A stretch of DNA of 56,556 nucleotides, taken from NCBI GenBank assembly GCA_002343505.1, contig DDQZ01000048.1, forward strand, positions 1-56,556. The letters run 5' to 3'. This document shows positions 35,173-44,381 of the stretch, piece after piece. Position numbers and translations under genes: made by a program. Source of the DNA: Verrucomicrobiaceae bacterium UBA2429. Lineage in GTDB: Bacteria; Verrucomicrobiota; Verrucomicrobiia; Verrucomicrobiales; Verrucomicrobiaceae. The stretch's first letter is position 1. Each line of letters starts with the position of its first letter. A model generated the notes under the pieces. That model had not been told where the DNA came from, ran no database searches, and saw only the letters and a program-made list of their open reading frames with translations.

Positions 35173-35209
35173 AAACTCCCCGGCGGCATACGCCGGGGAG
35201 TTTTTTTTT
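35173..35209 (+). terminator. Rho-independent terminator after the first amt gene
   Basis: Perfect 13-bp stem AAACTCCCCGGCG / CGCCGGGGAGTTT with loop GCATA, followed by a run of nine T in all. It lies 33 bp after the stop and ends 4 bp before the next sigma54 promoter. Confidence 0.95.
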
Positions 35210-35212
35210 GAT

Positions 35213-35229
35213 TTGGCACGGCCTTTGCT
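35213..35229 (+). promoter_or_regulatory. Sigma54 (RpoN) promoter of the second amt gene
   Basis: TTGGCACG-GCCT-TTGCT, a virtually perfect sigma54 consensus with GG (35215-35216) and GC (35227-35228) 10 nt apart. It lies right behind the terminator of the first amt gene; the expected start is near 35240, about 58 nt before the ATG. Confidence 0.92.
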
Positions 35230-35297
35230 ATCCAGCCATGACTGCGGCTGAGGCTTGTCCCAAGCCGCAAAACATCAACCCAACCAACCACGTCGCA

Positions 35298-36740
35298 ATG
35301 ATACGCACACTGCAACTTTGCCGCACACTCGCATGCGGAGTCCTAGCCGCCACCCTACTGCTGAGCGGTCAAATCCAGGCCCAGGAAACCCAGCCTGCCA
35401 CGGCTGCCACTCCCACACTGGAGGAACTGGCCGCCGATCTCGCTGATGTGCAGGCTTACATCAACAACGGAGCGCGTGTCACCGAGGCCGGCAAATCCAA
35501 AATCGCCGGTCCGGGTCCAGGCCACAACGCCTGGCAGATGGTCAGCACGGCTCTGGTGCTGTTCATGACCCTACCCGGTCTGGCCCTCTTTTACGGCGGC
35601 CTGGTTCGTAAAAAGAACGTCCTCTCCGTGATTGCGCAATGCATGGGCATCGCCGGCCTGGTCACCATCCTGTGGTGGGCCTGCGGATACAGTCTGTCCT
35701 TTGGCACCGGCAATGCGTATGTCGGCGACTTCAGCTTCAAATTCCTCAATGGCGTCGAGCCTGGCAATGTCGGCGCGGGCTATCATTGGATCAGCGACAG
35801 CATGTGGTGCATGTTCCAGCTCACCTTCGCCATCATCACGCCCGCGCTCATCGTCGGCGCCATCGCCGAGCGCATGAAATTCATCTCCGTGCTGGTTTTC
35901 ACCGCCCTCTGGATGTTCGCGGTTTATTTCCCCTTCGCCCACATGGTCTGGGCGGGCAGCGGCTTCATGTGCGGCCCGCTCAATGCCGACGCCGGCATCA
36001 AGGCGATTGACTTCGCCGGCGGCACGGTGGTCCACATGACCTCCGGCTGGAGCGCCCTCGTTCTCTGCATCATGCTGGGCAGGCGCCGCGGTCATGGCAA
36101 GGAGCCGATGGCCCCTCACAGCATGGTGCTCTGCGCCATCGGCACGGGCATGCTCTGGGTCGGCTGGTATGGCTTCAATGCCGGCTCAGCGCTTGGCGCC
36201 GACGCCATCGCGGCCAATGCCTTCACCACCACCACGCTTGCTGCCGCCACCGCGGGATTCGTCTGGGCGCTGGCTGAGTGGGTGCTGCGCGGCAAACCCT
36301 CCGTGCTGGGTTTTTGCTCGGGCATTGTCGCCGGCCTCGTCGTCATCACACCCGGAGCGGGATTTGTCACCGCCACATCCTCGGTCATCATCGGTGTGCT
36401 CGCCGGAATCGTGCCTTTTCTGGCGGTGGCCTATTTGAAAAACGCCCTGGGTTATGACGATGCGCTGGACACATTCGGCATTCATGGCGTGGGAGGCACG
36501 CTTGGCGCCATCCTTACCGGCGTGTTCGCGGATGAGAAGGCCAACTCGGTCGTCGCCGGCCTCAAGGACGGCCTCGTCATGGAGCAGTTCAAGGCGGTCG
36601 GCCTCACCATTGTCTGGAGTGTCGCCGCCACGGTCGTCATCACGCTTGTCGTGAAAATGCTCGTCGGCCTGCGCGCCGATGCCGAGGTGGAAAGCCTCGG
36701 TCTCGATCTCGCCGAGCACGGCGAGGCTGGCTACGAGTGA
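35298..36740 (+). CDS. amt: Ammonium transporter (Amt family), second of two
   Basis: 480 residues from the ATG at 35298 (MIRTLQLCRTLACGVLAAT), which starts a signal peptide ending IQAQ. A short helix (LEELAADLADVQAYINNGA) precedes the Amt core (about 75-470). Pore histidines are in GGTVVHMTSGWSALV and FGIHGVGGTLGAI; GAIAERMKF and the C-terminal tail ESLGLDLAEHGEAGYE are typical. It is only moderately similar by eye to the first Amt and lacks its Pro/Ala linker, so the pair is probably two distinct Amt lineages rather than a fresh duplication. Confidence 0.95.
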   Translation: MIRTLQLCRTLACGVLAATLLLSGQIQAQETQPATAATPTLEELAADLADVQAYINNGARVTEAGKSKIAGPGPGHNAWQMVSTALVLFMTLPGLALFYGGLVRKKNVLSVIAQCMGIAGLVTILWWACGYSLSFGTGNAYVGDFSFKFLNGVEPGNVGAGYHWISDSMWCMFQLTFAIITPALIVGAIAERMKFISVLVFTALWMFAVYFPFAHMVWAGSGFMCGPLNADAGIKAIDFAGGTVVHMTSGWSALVLCIMLGRRRGHGKEPMAPHSMVLCAIGTGMLWVGWYGFNAGSALGADAIAANAFTTTTLAAATAGFVWALAEWVLRGKPSVLGFCSGIVAGLVVITPGAGFVTATSSVIIGVLAGIVPFLAVAYLKNALGYDDALDTFGIHGVGGTLGAILTGVFADEKANSVVAGLKDGLVMEQFKAVGLTIVWSVAATVVITLVVKMLVGLRADAEVESLGLDLAEHGEAGYE

Positions 36741-36774
36741 TTGCCCGGGCAGCCTGAATTTTGGCTGCATCCCG

Positions 36775-36806
36775 ACCGGGGAGACTCGCCGTCTCCCCGG
36801 TTTTTT
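36775..36806 (+). terminator. Rho-independent terminator after the second amt gene
   Basis: ACCGGGGAGAC (36775-36785), loop TCGCC, GTCTCCCCGG (36791-36800), then six T. A perfect 10-bp GC-rich stem 34 bp after the stop. Confidence 0.95.
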
Positions 36807-36892
36807 GTTTGCAGGCATTGCCAGCCTTGGTCCGGCCTGACACTGGACATCCACTGCCCGCGAGTATAAACCTGCGCGCCTCACACTCCGCC

Positions 36893-38818
36893 ATGTCCAC
36901 GCTCCTCATCGCCTCCGGCGCCTTCGTGCTCTACATCGTCGCCTACCACACCTACGGCCGCTGGCTATCTCAGAAAATCTTCAAGCTGGACCCGCGGGCC
37001 ACGGTGCCGAGCGTGGAGCTGAACGACGACCGCGACTATGTGCCGACCTCAAAAGGCATTGTCTTCGGCCACCACTTCACCAGCATCGCGGGCACGGGGC
37101 CGATTGTCGGCCCGGCGCTCGCGATCATGTGGGGCTGGGTGCCGGCGCTGCTGTGGGTGCTGTTTGGCAGCATCTTCATCGGTGCCATGCATGATTTAGG
37201 CACGCTCGTTGTCAGCCTGCGCAACCGCGGCATGACTGTGGGCGAGGTGGCGGGCCGTTTGCTCAACAAGCGCGTGCGCCTGCTTTTCCTCGTGCTGCTG
37301 CTTTTCGCGCTGTGGGTGGTGCTGGCCATCTTCGGCTGGGTCATCGCCAGCGTTTTTGTGCAGTTCCCCGAGTCCATCCTGCCGGTGTTTTTGCAGATAC
37401 CCATCGCCATCTGGATCGGCGTGAAAGTCCACCGCCAGGGCAAAAGCCTGCTGTGGCCCAGCATCATCGCCGTCAGCCTGATGTACGCCACCGTCTGGCT
37501 CGGCGCAGGGTGCCCTGGCATGGAGTGGACCGGCGGCACGCTCGGAGCCGCCATTCAGTCCCTGAATCAAAGCCTCGCCGCCTGGCCGCTGTGGATGTGG
37601 GTGGCTGTGCTGCTCGCGTATTGCTACGCCGCCAGCGTGATGCCGGTGTGGATCCTGCTCCAGCCGCGCGACTACATCAACAGCCTCCAGCTTGTCTCCA
37701 GCCTCGTGCTCATCGTCGTCGGTCTCGTCGTCGCCGCGTTCATCGGCACAGGAGGGGAGAACGCCGCGCCGCTCGTCATGGCCGCGCCCGCCTTCAATGC
37801 CAGCCCGCTGAACGCGCCGCCCATCTTCCCATTTTTGTTTGTCACCATCGCCTGCGGGGCGATCAGCGGCTTTCACTGCCTGGTCAGCTCCGGCATGAGC
37901 AGCAAGCAGCTCAAATGCGAGACGGACGCGCAGTTCGTCGGCTACGGCTCCATGCTGCTGGAGGGCTTCCTGGCCACGCTCGTCATCCTCGCCGTCGGCG
38001 CGGGCATAGGCATGGGCTGGCAGCAGTATCCAGGTCTCCAAGGCGCGGAGCTGTGGGGCACGGTTTACAAGGACTGGAAGCTCGTCACCGGCGGCTCCGC
38101 CATCGCCGCCTTCGTCGTCGGCTCGGCCAATTTTGTGCAGACGCTCGGCATTGAGCCCGTCATGGCGCGCGCGTTGATGGGCGTGCTTGTCGCCAGCTTT
38201 GCCGGCACCACGCTGGACACCGCCACGCGTCTGCAGCGCTACGTCGTGCAGGAACTGGCCGCCACCTTTGCGCCGAGAGTTTCCCCCACCGCCATGGCCG
38301 CCGAGGCTTACGACACCGAGTTCGAGCGCGGCGTGGTGCGCAAAGGCTTCAGTCTGAACCCGCTCGTCTGGCTCACGAACACGCATGGAGCCACGCTTTT
38401 CGCCGTCGGCACCGCCTTCCTCCTCGCCCTGTTCCCCGCGCCGGGGGCGGAATGGTCATGGGACACCATCGGCAAGGGCGGCCTCATTCTCTGGCCGCTC
38501 TTTGGCGCCACAAACCAGCTCCTCGCCGGTCTGGCGATGATGGTCATCAGCTTCTGGCTGCTGCGGCGCGGCATGCCCACCTGGTTTGCCGCCACACCCA
38601 TGGCCTTCATGCTCGCCATGCCCGCCTGGGCGCTTTATGTGGACGTGCAGCGCTGGCTGGCCGGCGGAAGCTGGGTGCTCGTGGGCGTCGGCCTCATCAT
38701 GCTGGCCATCGAGGTCTGGATGATCATCGAAGCCTGCCTGCTGTGGCCGAAGGTGCGGGGTGTGCTGGAAGCTCCGCTGCCGCCGCTGCCGGCCAGGACC
38801 GGCGCGCAAACCGCCTGA
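36893..38818 (+). CDS. cstA: Carbon starvation protein CstA (peptide/pyruvate transporter family)
   Basis: 641 residues from the ATG at 36893 (MSTLLIASGAFVLYIVAYHTYG). About 16-18 TM helices. Family motifs are clear: PTSKGIVFGHHFTSIAGTGPIVGPALA (about 53-79), MHDLGTLVVSLRNRG, FHCLVSSGMSSKQL and AGTTLDTATRLQRYVVQE. CstA-type carriers bring in peptides or pyruvate when carbon is short. The C-terminal regions of short and long forms differ; this is the long form. The next gene starts 7 bp after its stop and is probably co-transcribed. Confidence 0.94.
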   Translation: MSTLLIASGAFVLYIVAYHTYGRWLSQKIFKLDPRATVPSVELNDDRDYVPTSKGIVFGHHFTSIAGTGPIVGPALAIMWGWVPALLWVLFGSIFIGAMHDLGTLVVSLRNRGMTVGEVAGRLLNKRVRLLFLVLLLFALWVVLAIFGWVIASVFVQFPESILPVFLQIPIAIWIGVKVHRQGKSLLWPSIIAVSLMYATVWLGAGCPGMEWTGGTLGAAIQSLNQSLAAWPLWMWVAVLLAYCYAASVMPVWILLQPRDYINSLQLVSSLVLIVVGLVVAAFIGTGGENAAPLVMAAPAFNASPLNAPPIFPFLFVTIACGAISGFHCLVSSGMSSKQLKCETDAQFVGYGSMLLEGFLATLVILAVGAGIGMGWQQYPGLQGAELWGTVYKDWKLVTGGSAIAAFVVGSANFVQTLGIEPVMARALMGVLVASFAGTTLDTATRLQRYVVQELAATFAPRVSPTAMAAEAYDTEFERGVVRKGFSLNPLVWLTNTHGATLFAVGTAFLLALFPAPGAEWSWDTIGKGGLILWPLFGATNQLLAGLAMMVISFWLLRRGMPTWFAATPMAFMLAMPAWALYVDVQRWLAGGSWVLVGVGLIMLAIEVWMIIEACLLWPKVRGVLEAPLPPLPARTGAQTA

Positions 38819-38825
38819 GCCGGCC

Positions 38826-39455
38826 ATGCGCTGCCCGAGCTGCCGCCATCCCGCCGCCGAGCATCTGGCGGTGTGCGGGCATTGCGGATTCTGCCTGGAG
38901 GCTGTGGACCGTGCCCTCGGCGCGCCACCCGCCATGACAGCGCCGCTGACTGATGCCGCCGCCATTCTTACGAGACGTGAAAAAACCGCCGTGCTTGGCG
39001 CTCTGAATGCCTTCTCCAGTCGCCATCCGCAGATCGTTCCAGTCTGCGTGCTGGCGAATGTGCCGCCCGGTGTCCCGGTGGAAATTTGCACTTTTTGGAT
39101 CCACAACCGCGCGGGCTTTTTCAGCCTGTCCGAAAGCGGCGGGCGCAATCACGGCCTGCTTCTCGTGCTCGATCCGCAGGCAAATAGCGCCGCCGCCATG
39201 CCCGGATACGGACTCGAACCTTTCATTGGCGAGGACGACCTAGCTCCCGCCCTGGCAGCCGCCCGCCTTTCTCTGGACAGCGGTGACCCGGCGCGTGCCG
39301 CCGGGGTGTTTTTCCGGGAGATGAGCGCGCGCCTCCTCATCATCTCTGAGAATCTCCCCCAGGCCTTCGGCTACGACGAGACCCGCCCCTGGCTAGACAG
39401 TGAAGGCGGCGATGACTGGACCATTCCCTCGCATGAGGCTGCGGATGTGTATTGA
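38826..39455 (+). CDS. Zinc-ribbon plus TPM-domain protein
   Basis: 209 residues from the ATG at 38826 (MRCPSCRHPAAEHLAVCGHCGFCLE). The N-terminus is a CxxC-CxxC zinc ribbon (about 3-22). The rest resembles a TPM domain (about 50-190), with GLLLVLDPQANSAAAMPGYGLEPFIGEDD being the conserved beta-strand and GYGLE core. TPM domains occur in membrane-associated proteins of poorly known role, including ones involved in photosystem repair; no TM helix is seen here. It follows cstA by 7 bp. Confidence 0.75.
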   Translation: MRCPSCRHPAAEHLAVCGHCGFCLEAVDRALGAPPAMTAPLTDAAAILTRREKTAVLGALNAFSSRHPQIVPVCVLANVPPGVPVEICTFWIHNRAGFFSLSESGGRNHGLLLVLDPQANSAAAMPGYGLEPFIGEDDLAPALAAARLSLDSGDPARAAGVFFREMSARLLIISENLPQAFGYDETRPWLDSEGGDDWTIPSHEAADVY

Positions 39456-39554
39456 GCCTGCCTCGTCATTCCGCGCGCAGAAACTCAGGACGGGAGTGCC
39501 CGCATGGCTCCCGATCCTGTCTTGGCGGTGGCACAAAAGAGCAGGAAAAGAGTC

Positions 39555-39582
39555 TTGCCAGATCAAAGCGAGCCGCTAGACT
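39555..39582 (+). promoter_or_regulatory. Putative promoter of hppA
   Basis: TTGCCA (39555-39560), 16-bp spacer, TAGACT (39577-39582). It matches the nusA promoter (TTGCCG-16-TAGACT) in both boxes and in spacing. The expected start is near 39589, giving a leader of about 45 nt. Confidence 0.5.
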
Positions 39583-39596
39583 CGGCGGCTTCTCAA

Positions 39597-39626
39597 ACCG
39601 GCCTCAACCAGCCGGTCTTTTCTTTT
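39597..39626 (+). terminator. Terminator-like hairpin in the hppA leader
   Basis: ACCGGC (39597-39602), 8-nt loop, GCCGGT (39611-39616), then CTTTTCTTTT. The stem is short (6 bp). It lies between the putative promoter and the ATG at 39636, the same arrangement as in the nusA leader. Confidence 0.45.
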
Positions 39627-39635
39627 ATACTCCCG

Positions 39636-41687
39636 ATGAATTCGTTGCTTCTCGATCAAGGCGTCCTTGTGTCCATCGCCCTCGCCGTGGCGGGCTTGGT
39701 GATTGCCGTGCTGCTCATCCGCCAGATTCTGGCGTCCTCCGCGGGCAATGAAAAGATGGCGTTGATCGGCGGCGCCATCCAGGAGGGGGCGAAGGCTTAT
39801 CTGAACCGGCAAATCCGCGCCGTGGGCCTCATCGCCATCATCATTTTCTTCGTCGTTTGGTACCTTCGCGACGGCATGACCTCGGCGGGCTTCGTGGTCG
39901 GCGCGGTCTGCTCGATGGTGGCCGGCTACATCGGCATGATGATCGCCGTGCGGGCGAATGTGCGCACCGCTCAGGCCGCCAGCGTCAGCTCCCACGCGGC
40001 GCTGAAGGTGGCCTTCAACGGAGGAGCCGTCACCGGTCTGCTGGTGGTGGCTCTGGGGCTGCTCTCCGTCGGCGTGTTCTACCTCGTCATTGAAAAAATG
40101 GCCGGCGTCCGGGCGGCGATTGACTCGCTGGTCGGCCTGGCCCTTGGCAGCTCGCTGATCTCAGTCTTTGCGCGTCTCGGCGGCGGCATTTACACCAAGG
40201 CGGCGGACGTGGGCGCGGACTTGGTCGGCAAAATCGAGCAGAACCTCAATGAGGACGATCCGCGCAACCCCGCCACCATCGCCGACAATGTCGGGGACAA
40301 TGTCGGCGATTGCGCGGGCATGGCGGCGGATGTTTTTGAAACCTACGCGGTGAGCCTCATCGGCGGCGTGCTTGTCGGGCACCTCACCGGGCCGGAGGGC
40401 AGCCACGCGGTGCTCGTCTATCCCTTTGTGCTTTGCGGCCTGGCCATCATCGCCTCCGTGCTCGGCATAGCCTGGGTCAATTTTGTGAAGCAGAAAGCCA
40501 CGGCGGCGCTCGTCGGCGGCGTGGCCGTGGCGGGCCTCATTTCCGCCGGTCTTTTCAAATGGGCGACCGGCGCCATGTTCAGCGAGCCTCTCGCCATGGC
40601 GGGCAAAACCGTCGAGGCCGGCGATCTCTATTACTGCTCGCTCATCGGCATCGTCATGACCTTCGTGGTGGTGTGGATCACGAATTACTTCACCTCCACC
40701 GCGCACGCGCCGGTGCGCCGCATTGCCAAGTCCTCCGAGACCGGCCACGCCACAAACATCATCGCCGGAATCAGCGTCGGCCACCACGCCACCCTCCTGC
40801 CGGTGCTTGCCATCGCCGTCTCGATCTGGCTGTGCTGGGATCTGGCGGGCCTCTATGGCATTGCCATCGCCGTCGTCTCCATGCTCAGCCTCTCGGGCAT
40901 CATCATCTCCCTCGACGCCTTTGGTCCCATCACCGACAACGCGGGCGGCGTGGCCGTCATGTCCGGCCTGCCTGAGGAGGTGCGCGCCATCACTGACGAG
41001 CTCGACGCCGTGGGCAACACGATGAAAGCCGTCACCAAGGGCTACGCCATCGCCTCCGCTGGTTTGGCCGCCATGGTGCTCTTCGGCTCCTATGTCGAGG
41101 AGTTGAAGTTCGTGCTCAAGGAGGCCGTCATCGCCTTTGACCTGATGAACCCGAAAGTCATCATCGGCATGTTCATCGGCGGCCTGCTGCCCTACCTCTT
41201 CACCGCCTTCGGCATGGACGCCGTGGGCAGCGCCGCCGGCGCCGTCGTGCGCGAGGTGCGCCGCCAGATCCAGCTCAAGCCAGGCATCCTCACCGGCCAG
41301 GACACTCCCGAATACGGCCAGTGCGTGGACATCGTCACGAAAGCCGCCCTGCGCCAGATGATCCTCCCCGCCCTGCTTCCCATTGTGTTCGTGGTCGGCG
41401 TCGCCTTCCTCGGCAAGGAGGCCCTCGGCGGGCTGCTCATCGGCACCATCGTCACCGGCTTGTTCGTAGGCATTGCCATGACCTCCGCCGGCGGCGCATG
41501 GGACAATGCGAAGAAGTTCATCGAGGAAGGCAACCACGGCGGCAAGGGCAGCTTCGCCCACCAGGCTGCCGTGACCGGAGACACCGTTGGCGACCCCTAC
41601 AAGGACACCTCCGGCCCGGCGGTGAACCCGATGATCAAGGTGGTCAACGTGCTGGCCATCCTCGTCATCCCGATCTTTTTCAAATAG
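39636..41687 (+). CDS. hppA: Membrane-bound proton-pumping pyrophosphatase, K+-independent type
   Basis: 683 residues from the ATG at 39636 ([20 protein letters not shown]), about 16 TM helices. Couples PPi hydrolysis to ion export. The catalytic loop is intact: [14 protein letters not shown] and [24 protein letters not shown], with the C-terminal counterpart [21 protein letters not shown]. The K+-dependence determinant reads [10 protein letters not shown], with Lys at residue 464 where K+-dependent enzymes have Ala. By family knowledge this marks the K+-independent class, which pumps H+. No neighbours suggest a specific partner. Confidence 0.96.
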   Translation: MNSLLLDQGVLVSIALAVAGLVIAVLLIRQILASSAGNEKMALIGGAIQEGAKAYLNRQIRAVGLIAIIIFFVVWYLRDGMTSAGFVVGAVCSMVAGYIGMMIAVRANVRTAQAASVSSHAALKVAFNGGAVTGLLVVALGLLSVGVFYLVIEKMAGVRAAIDSLVGLALGSSLISVFARLGGGIYTKAADVGADLVGKIEQNLNEDDPRNPATIADNVGDNVGDCAGMAADVFETYAVSLIGGVLVGHLTGPEGSHAVLVYPFVLCGLAIIASVLGIAWVNFVKQKATAALVGGVAVAGLISAGLFKWATGAMFSEPLAMAGKTVEAGDLYYCSLIGIVMTFVVVWITNYFTSTAHAPVRRIAKSSETGHATNIIAGISVGHHATLLPVLAIAVSIWLCWDLAGLYGIAIAVVSMLSLSGIIISLDAFGPITDNAGGVAVMSGLPEEVRAITDELDAVGNTMKAVTKGYAIASAGLAAMVLFGSYVEELKFVLKEAVIAFDLMNPKVIIGMFIGGLLPYLFTAFGMDAVGSAAGAVVREVRRQIQLKPGILTGQDTPEYGQCVDIVTKAALRQMILPALLPIVFVVGVAFLGKEALGGLLIGTIVTGLFVGIAMTSAGGAWDNAKKFIEEGNHGGKGSFAHQAAVTGDTVGDPYKDTSGPAVNPMIKVVNVLAILVIPIFFK

Positions 41688-41695
41688 GCGGCCTG

Positions 41696-41899
41696 CTAGC
41701 CCTTTCGGGCGGGCGCCGGCTTTTGACCGTTGTTCTGCTCCCTCCGCCATGCGGCCCGGTGGTTTAGCGCCCAGTCATTGAGCGCGCGCTCAAAGCCGAT
41801 GTCTTTTCCCTCGCTCTCGCTGGCCAGCCATTTGTGGAGCATGATCTGCTCGAGCTCGGCCTGGAACTGGGCGTAGGGAGTGCGTGACGGTGCTGGCAT
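41696..41899 (-). CDS. Small conserved-type protein, 67 aa
   Basis: From the ATG at 41897-41899 the product is 67 residues. Its core, LHKWLASESEGKDIGFERALNDWALNHRAAWR, follows the pattern of short bacterial proteins with a WL-SExxGxDIGFExAxxDW motif of unknown function. I recognise the pattern from memory but cannot name the family. The Lys/Ala/Pro-rich C-terminus runs into a small hairpin (GCCCTTTCGGGC near 41699) next to the convergent hppA gene. Confidence 0.6.
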   Translation of the reverse strand: MPAPSRTPYAQFQAELEQIMLHKWLASESEGKDIGFERALNDWALNHRAAWRREQNNGQKPAPARKG

Positions 41900-42027
41900 G
41901 GCCGCGCTGATAAAGCGGGCGCGCTTGAGTTTGCAAGCCGCCGCTCCGCAAAATCGCCGCTTTGGCAGAAACAAAATGACAAATCCCCCGCGCCGTGCCA
42001 GACTTCGCGCCCAACCGATCCGATACT

Positions 42028-42102
42028 GCCGGTGTAGCTCAGTGGTAGAGCATCTCATTCGTAATGAGAGGGTCGCGGGTTCAAATCCCGCCCCCGGCTC
42101 CA
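42028..42102 (+). tRNA. tRNA-Thr (anticodon CGT)
   Basis: Acceptor GCCGGTG / CCCCGGC with one T-C mismatch, D arm GCTC-AGTGGTA-GAGC, anticodon stem TCTCA/TGAGA with loop TTCGTAA (anticodon CGT, reads ACG), T arm GCGGG-TTCAAAT-CCCGC, and encoded CCA at 42100-42102. Confidence 0.95.
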
Positions 42103-42114
42103 GTGTGGAAAGCG

Positions 42115-42975
42115 ATGACCCGAAGCGACGCATCGAACACACCCGCCATTCATGAGCGGCGCGCCGCGCTTTGCAGGGGCCTCGCGCGCCTCGCCGGGTG
42201 CGCCGCCCTGGTTCTCGGAGTGGCCGCAGTCGTTTACACCGTCCTCCCGAAGCCCTCCCCCGGTCCCGCAGTGAAAGAGGAGGGCGGGGCACCTGTTGCC
42301 ACCCCGCAGGAGACAGTTTTTGAGTCCGATTCCGCCCGTGAGCAGGAGATGCTGGAAAATGCGGCGCGCTTCTTTTTCGAGGCCGGCACCTGGCATGAAC
42401 TGGCCGCCATTTGCCGCGAACCGGAGAGGGTGGGGCCGCTCATTCGTGAGTGGCATCAAAGCCGCCCCGTCATTCCCCTGCGCTGGCGGCAGCTCGCCTG
42501 GTCGCAGCCCATCGAGGAGGAAGGCAGGCGGTTGTTCTACGCGCGCTCCGAGTTCGAAGGGCACGAGCCGGTCAATATCATCATCGAGCAGAGCGGGGGA
42601 GTCTATCGCGTGGACTGGGAGAGCCACGTCCGTCACAGCGAGATGGACTGGCAGGACTTCATCAAAAGCCGCCCGGTGGAACCCCGGCTGTTCCGCGTCC
42701 TCGGCTCCCTGCTGCCAGGAGGCACGGACCCGGCGACCCCGGACAGGCTGCAGATCCGCCACCCCGACCTCTCCGATTCCCTGATCGAAGCCGAACTGAT
42801 CCCCGGCGATCCCGTCCACCAGCGCGTTCGCAGCCAGTTGGAAATGGGTGCCTGGAAAAATGTACCATTGACATTGCGGCTGTGTTATGACGAAAAGAAC
42901 AGGAACAATGAGTCCGGCGCGGTTCGCATCACTGGTGTCGAAGGCAAGGGCTGGTTGATCCTGAGCCGCAAATAG
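42115..42975 (+). CDS. Single-pass membrane-anchored protein of unknown function
   Basis: 286 residues from the ATG at 42115, 12 bp after the tRNA. A basic N-terminus (about 1-25) and one TM helix (about 27-43, LAGCAALVLGVAAVVYTVLP) anchor a soluble domain. That domain contains ENAARFFFEAGTWHELAAIC, GRRLFYARSEFEGHEPVNIIIEQSGGVYRVDWESHV and DFIKSRPVEPRLFRVL, an alpha/beta layout I cannot assign. The gene for the PHP phosphatase follows after 11 bp, so the two are probably co-transcribed. Confidence 0.75.
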   Translation: MTRSDASNTPAIHERRAALCRGLARLAGCAALVLGVAAVVYTVLPKPSPGPAVKEEGGAPVATPQETVFESDSAREQEMLENAARFFFEAGTWHELAAICREPERVGPLIREWHQSRPVIPLRWRQLAWSQPIEEEGRRLFYARSEFEGHEPVNIIIEQSGGVYRVDWESHVRHSEMDWQDFIKSRPVEPRLFRVLGSLLPGGTDPATPDRLQIRHPDLSDSLIEAELIPGDPVHQRVRSQLEMGAWKNVPLTLRLCYDEKNRNNESGAVRITGVEGKGWLILSRK

Positions 42976-42986
42976 GAGACACGCCC

Positions 42987-44261
42987 GTGAGCAAGACCCA
43001 AAAATCCAAAGCCAAACCCGCCGCCAAAGCATCCCCCAAGGCGGGAAAAACCGCGTCCAAAGCCGCTCCCGCCGGGAAAAAGCCAGCTCCGGCCGCCGCC
43101 AAAAAGACCGCTCCCGGCAAAAAAGCCGCGCCTGCCAAAAAGCCCGCCGCCGCAAAAAAAGCCTCCACGCCCAAAAAAAACGCCGCAGTGAAAAAGCCCG
43201 CTCCGGCCAGGCCTCCCGCCAAGAAGCCGGCGCCGGTCAATAAGCCCGCCGCCAGGAAACCGGCCGCCGTCAAAAAAGCTCCGGCCTCCAAGCCAGCCAG
43301 CCCGGCAGTCACCAAAAAACCCGCCGCCACGCCCAAGCCAGTCAAAGCCGCCGCCGTCCCGGCCGCTCCAGTTGTGCAGGTGAGCGAGCCGCCTCCGCCC
43401 CGGACGGTTTCCAAAACCATCAAATCCAGCGCGCTCTATTACGACTCCCACATGCATACCCCGTTGTGCAAACACGCCTGGGGCGAGCCGGAGGAGTATG
43501 CCGCGCAGGGCATCAAGGCCGGACTCAAGGGGATCATCTTCACCTGCCACTGCCCCATGCCCGACGGTTACTGGCCCAGCGTGCGCATGGCCGACTCCGA
43601 GTTCGATCTTTATGTCCAGCTCGTCGCGCGCGCCGCCTCCGCTTTTGAAGGCAGGCTCGATGTCTGCCTCGGCCTGGAGAGCGAGTTCTACCCCGGCTGC
43701 GAACCCTGGATCGAAAAGCTCCACCAGCGCGCTGATTTCGACTTCATCCTCGGCGGTCTCCATTGGCAGGCCAAGGAGTACCTCTCCAAATATGAGCAGG
43801 GCACCATCGAGAACTTCCGCCGCACCTACTTCGAGCACCTCGCCCAGAGCGCCGAATCCGGCCTTTACGACTGCCTGGCTCACCCTGACCTGGTGAAAAA
43901 CTACCACCCGGACAGTTGGTGCTTCGCCATCATCAAAAACACCGTCGCGGGCGCGCTCGACCGCATTGCCAAAACCGGTGTCTCCATGGAGATCAACACC
44001 TCCGGCCTCAACAAGAGCTACTCCGAGATGAATCCAGGCAATGAGATGCTGCGCATGATGGCCGAGCGCGGCATACCCGTCGTCCTCGGCTCGGACGCCC
44101 ACCGCGCCAACCGTGTCGGCGAGCACTTCATCACCGCCCTGAATAATCTCGCGGATGCAGGCTACGAGGAGGTTGGCTACTTCCAGAAGCGCCAGCGCGT
44201 TTCCCTCAAGATCAGCGAGGTCATCTCCAGCATCCGCCGCGCCGCAGACGCCAATCTTTGA
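42987..44261 (+). CDS. PHP-family phosphatase (HisJ-like) with histone-H1-like N-terminal tail
   Basis: 424 residues from a GTG at 42987. The GTG is supported by an AGGAGA 9 nt upstream (near 42974-42979). Residues 1 to about 148 are almost wholly Lys, Ala and Pro (blocks such as KKPAAAKKASTPKK), like bacterial H1-type nucleoid proteins. The catalytic domain (about 150-424) is a HisJ-type histidinol-phosphatase: DSHMHTPLCKHAW (H155, H157), GIIFTCHCPMP, GLESEFYPGC, ILGGLHWQAKEYLS, LAHPDLVK, MEINTSGLNK and VLGSDAHRANRVGE supply the metal ligands. Histidine synthesis (L-histidinol phosphate to histidinol) is the family role; the tail suggests nucleic-acid binding or an extra role. Confidence 0.88.
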   Translation: MSKTQKSKAKPAAKASPKAGKTASKAAPAGKKPAPAAAKKTAPGKKAAPAKKPAAAKKASTPKKNAAVKKPAPARPPAKKPAPVNKPAARKPAAVKKAPASKPASPAVTKKPAATPKPVKAAAVPAAPVVQVSEPPPPRTVSKTIKSSALYYDSHMHTPLCKHAWGEPEEYAAQGIKAGLKGIIFTCHCPMPDGYWPSVRMADSEFDLYVQLVARAASAFEGRLDVCLGLESEFYPGCEPWIEKLHQRADFDFILGGLHWQAKEYLSKYEQGTIENFRRTYFEHLAQSAESGLYDCLAHPDLVKNYHPDSWCFAIIKNTVAGALDRIAKTGVSMEINTSGLNKSYSEMNPGNEMLRMMAERGIPVVLGSDAHRANRVGEHFITALNNLADAGYEEVGYFQKRQRVSLKISEVISSIRRAADANL

Positions 44262-44381
44262 GGCGGCTGAGACTTCCTCCCGCCGAAAAATACGCGCGGT
44301 TGAGCTTCCAGCACGGCTGCCGTGAAGAAACACCGCCCGCATGACAGATTCCCGTCCTTGAGGGCTTTCTTGTCTCCGTCC

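Noticed and set aside
36810..36892. Promoter for cstA with -10 TATAAA near 36866
   Set aside because: No acceptable -35 box at 16-18 bp; left out as too weak.
40161..41750. A 529-codon open frame opposite hppA
   Set aside because: Same explanation; it also crosses the end of the small 41696-41899 gene.
41940..42155. Short frame running through the tRNA
   Set aside because: tRNA-Thr folds completely, so the frame is accidental.
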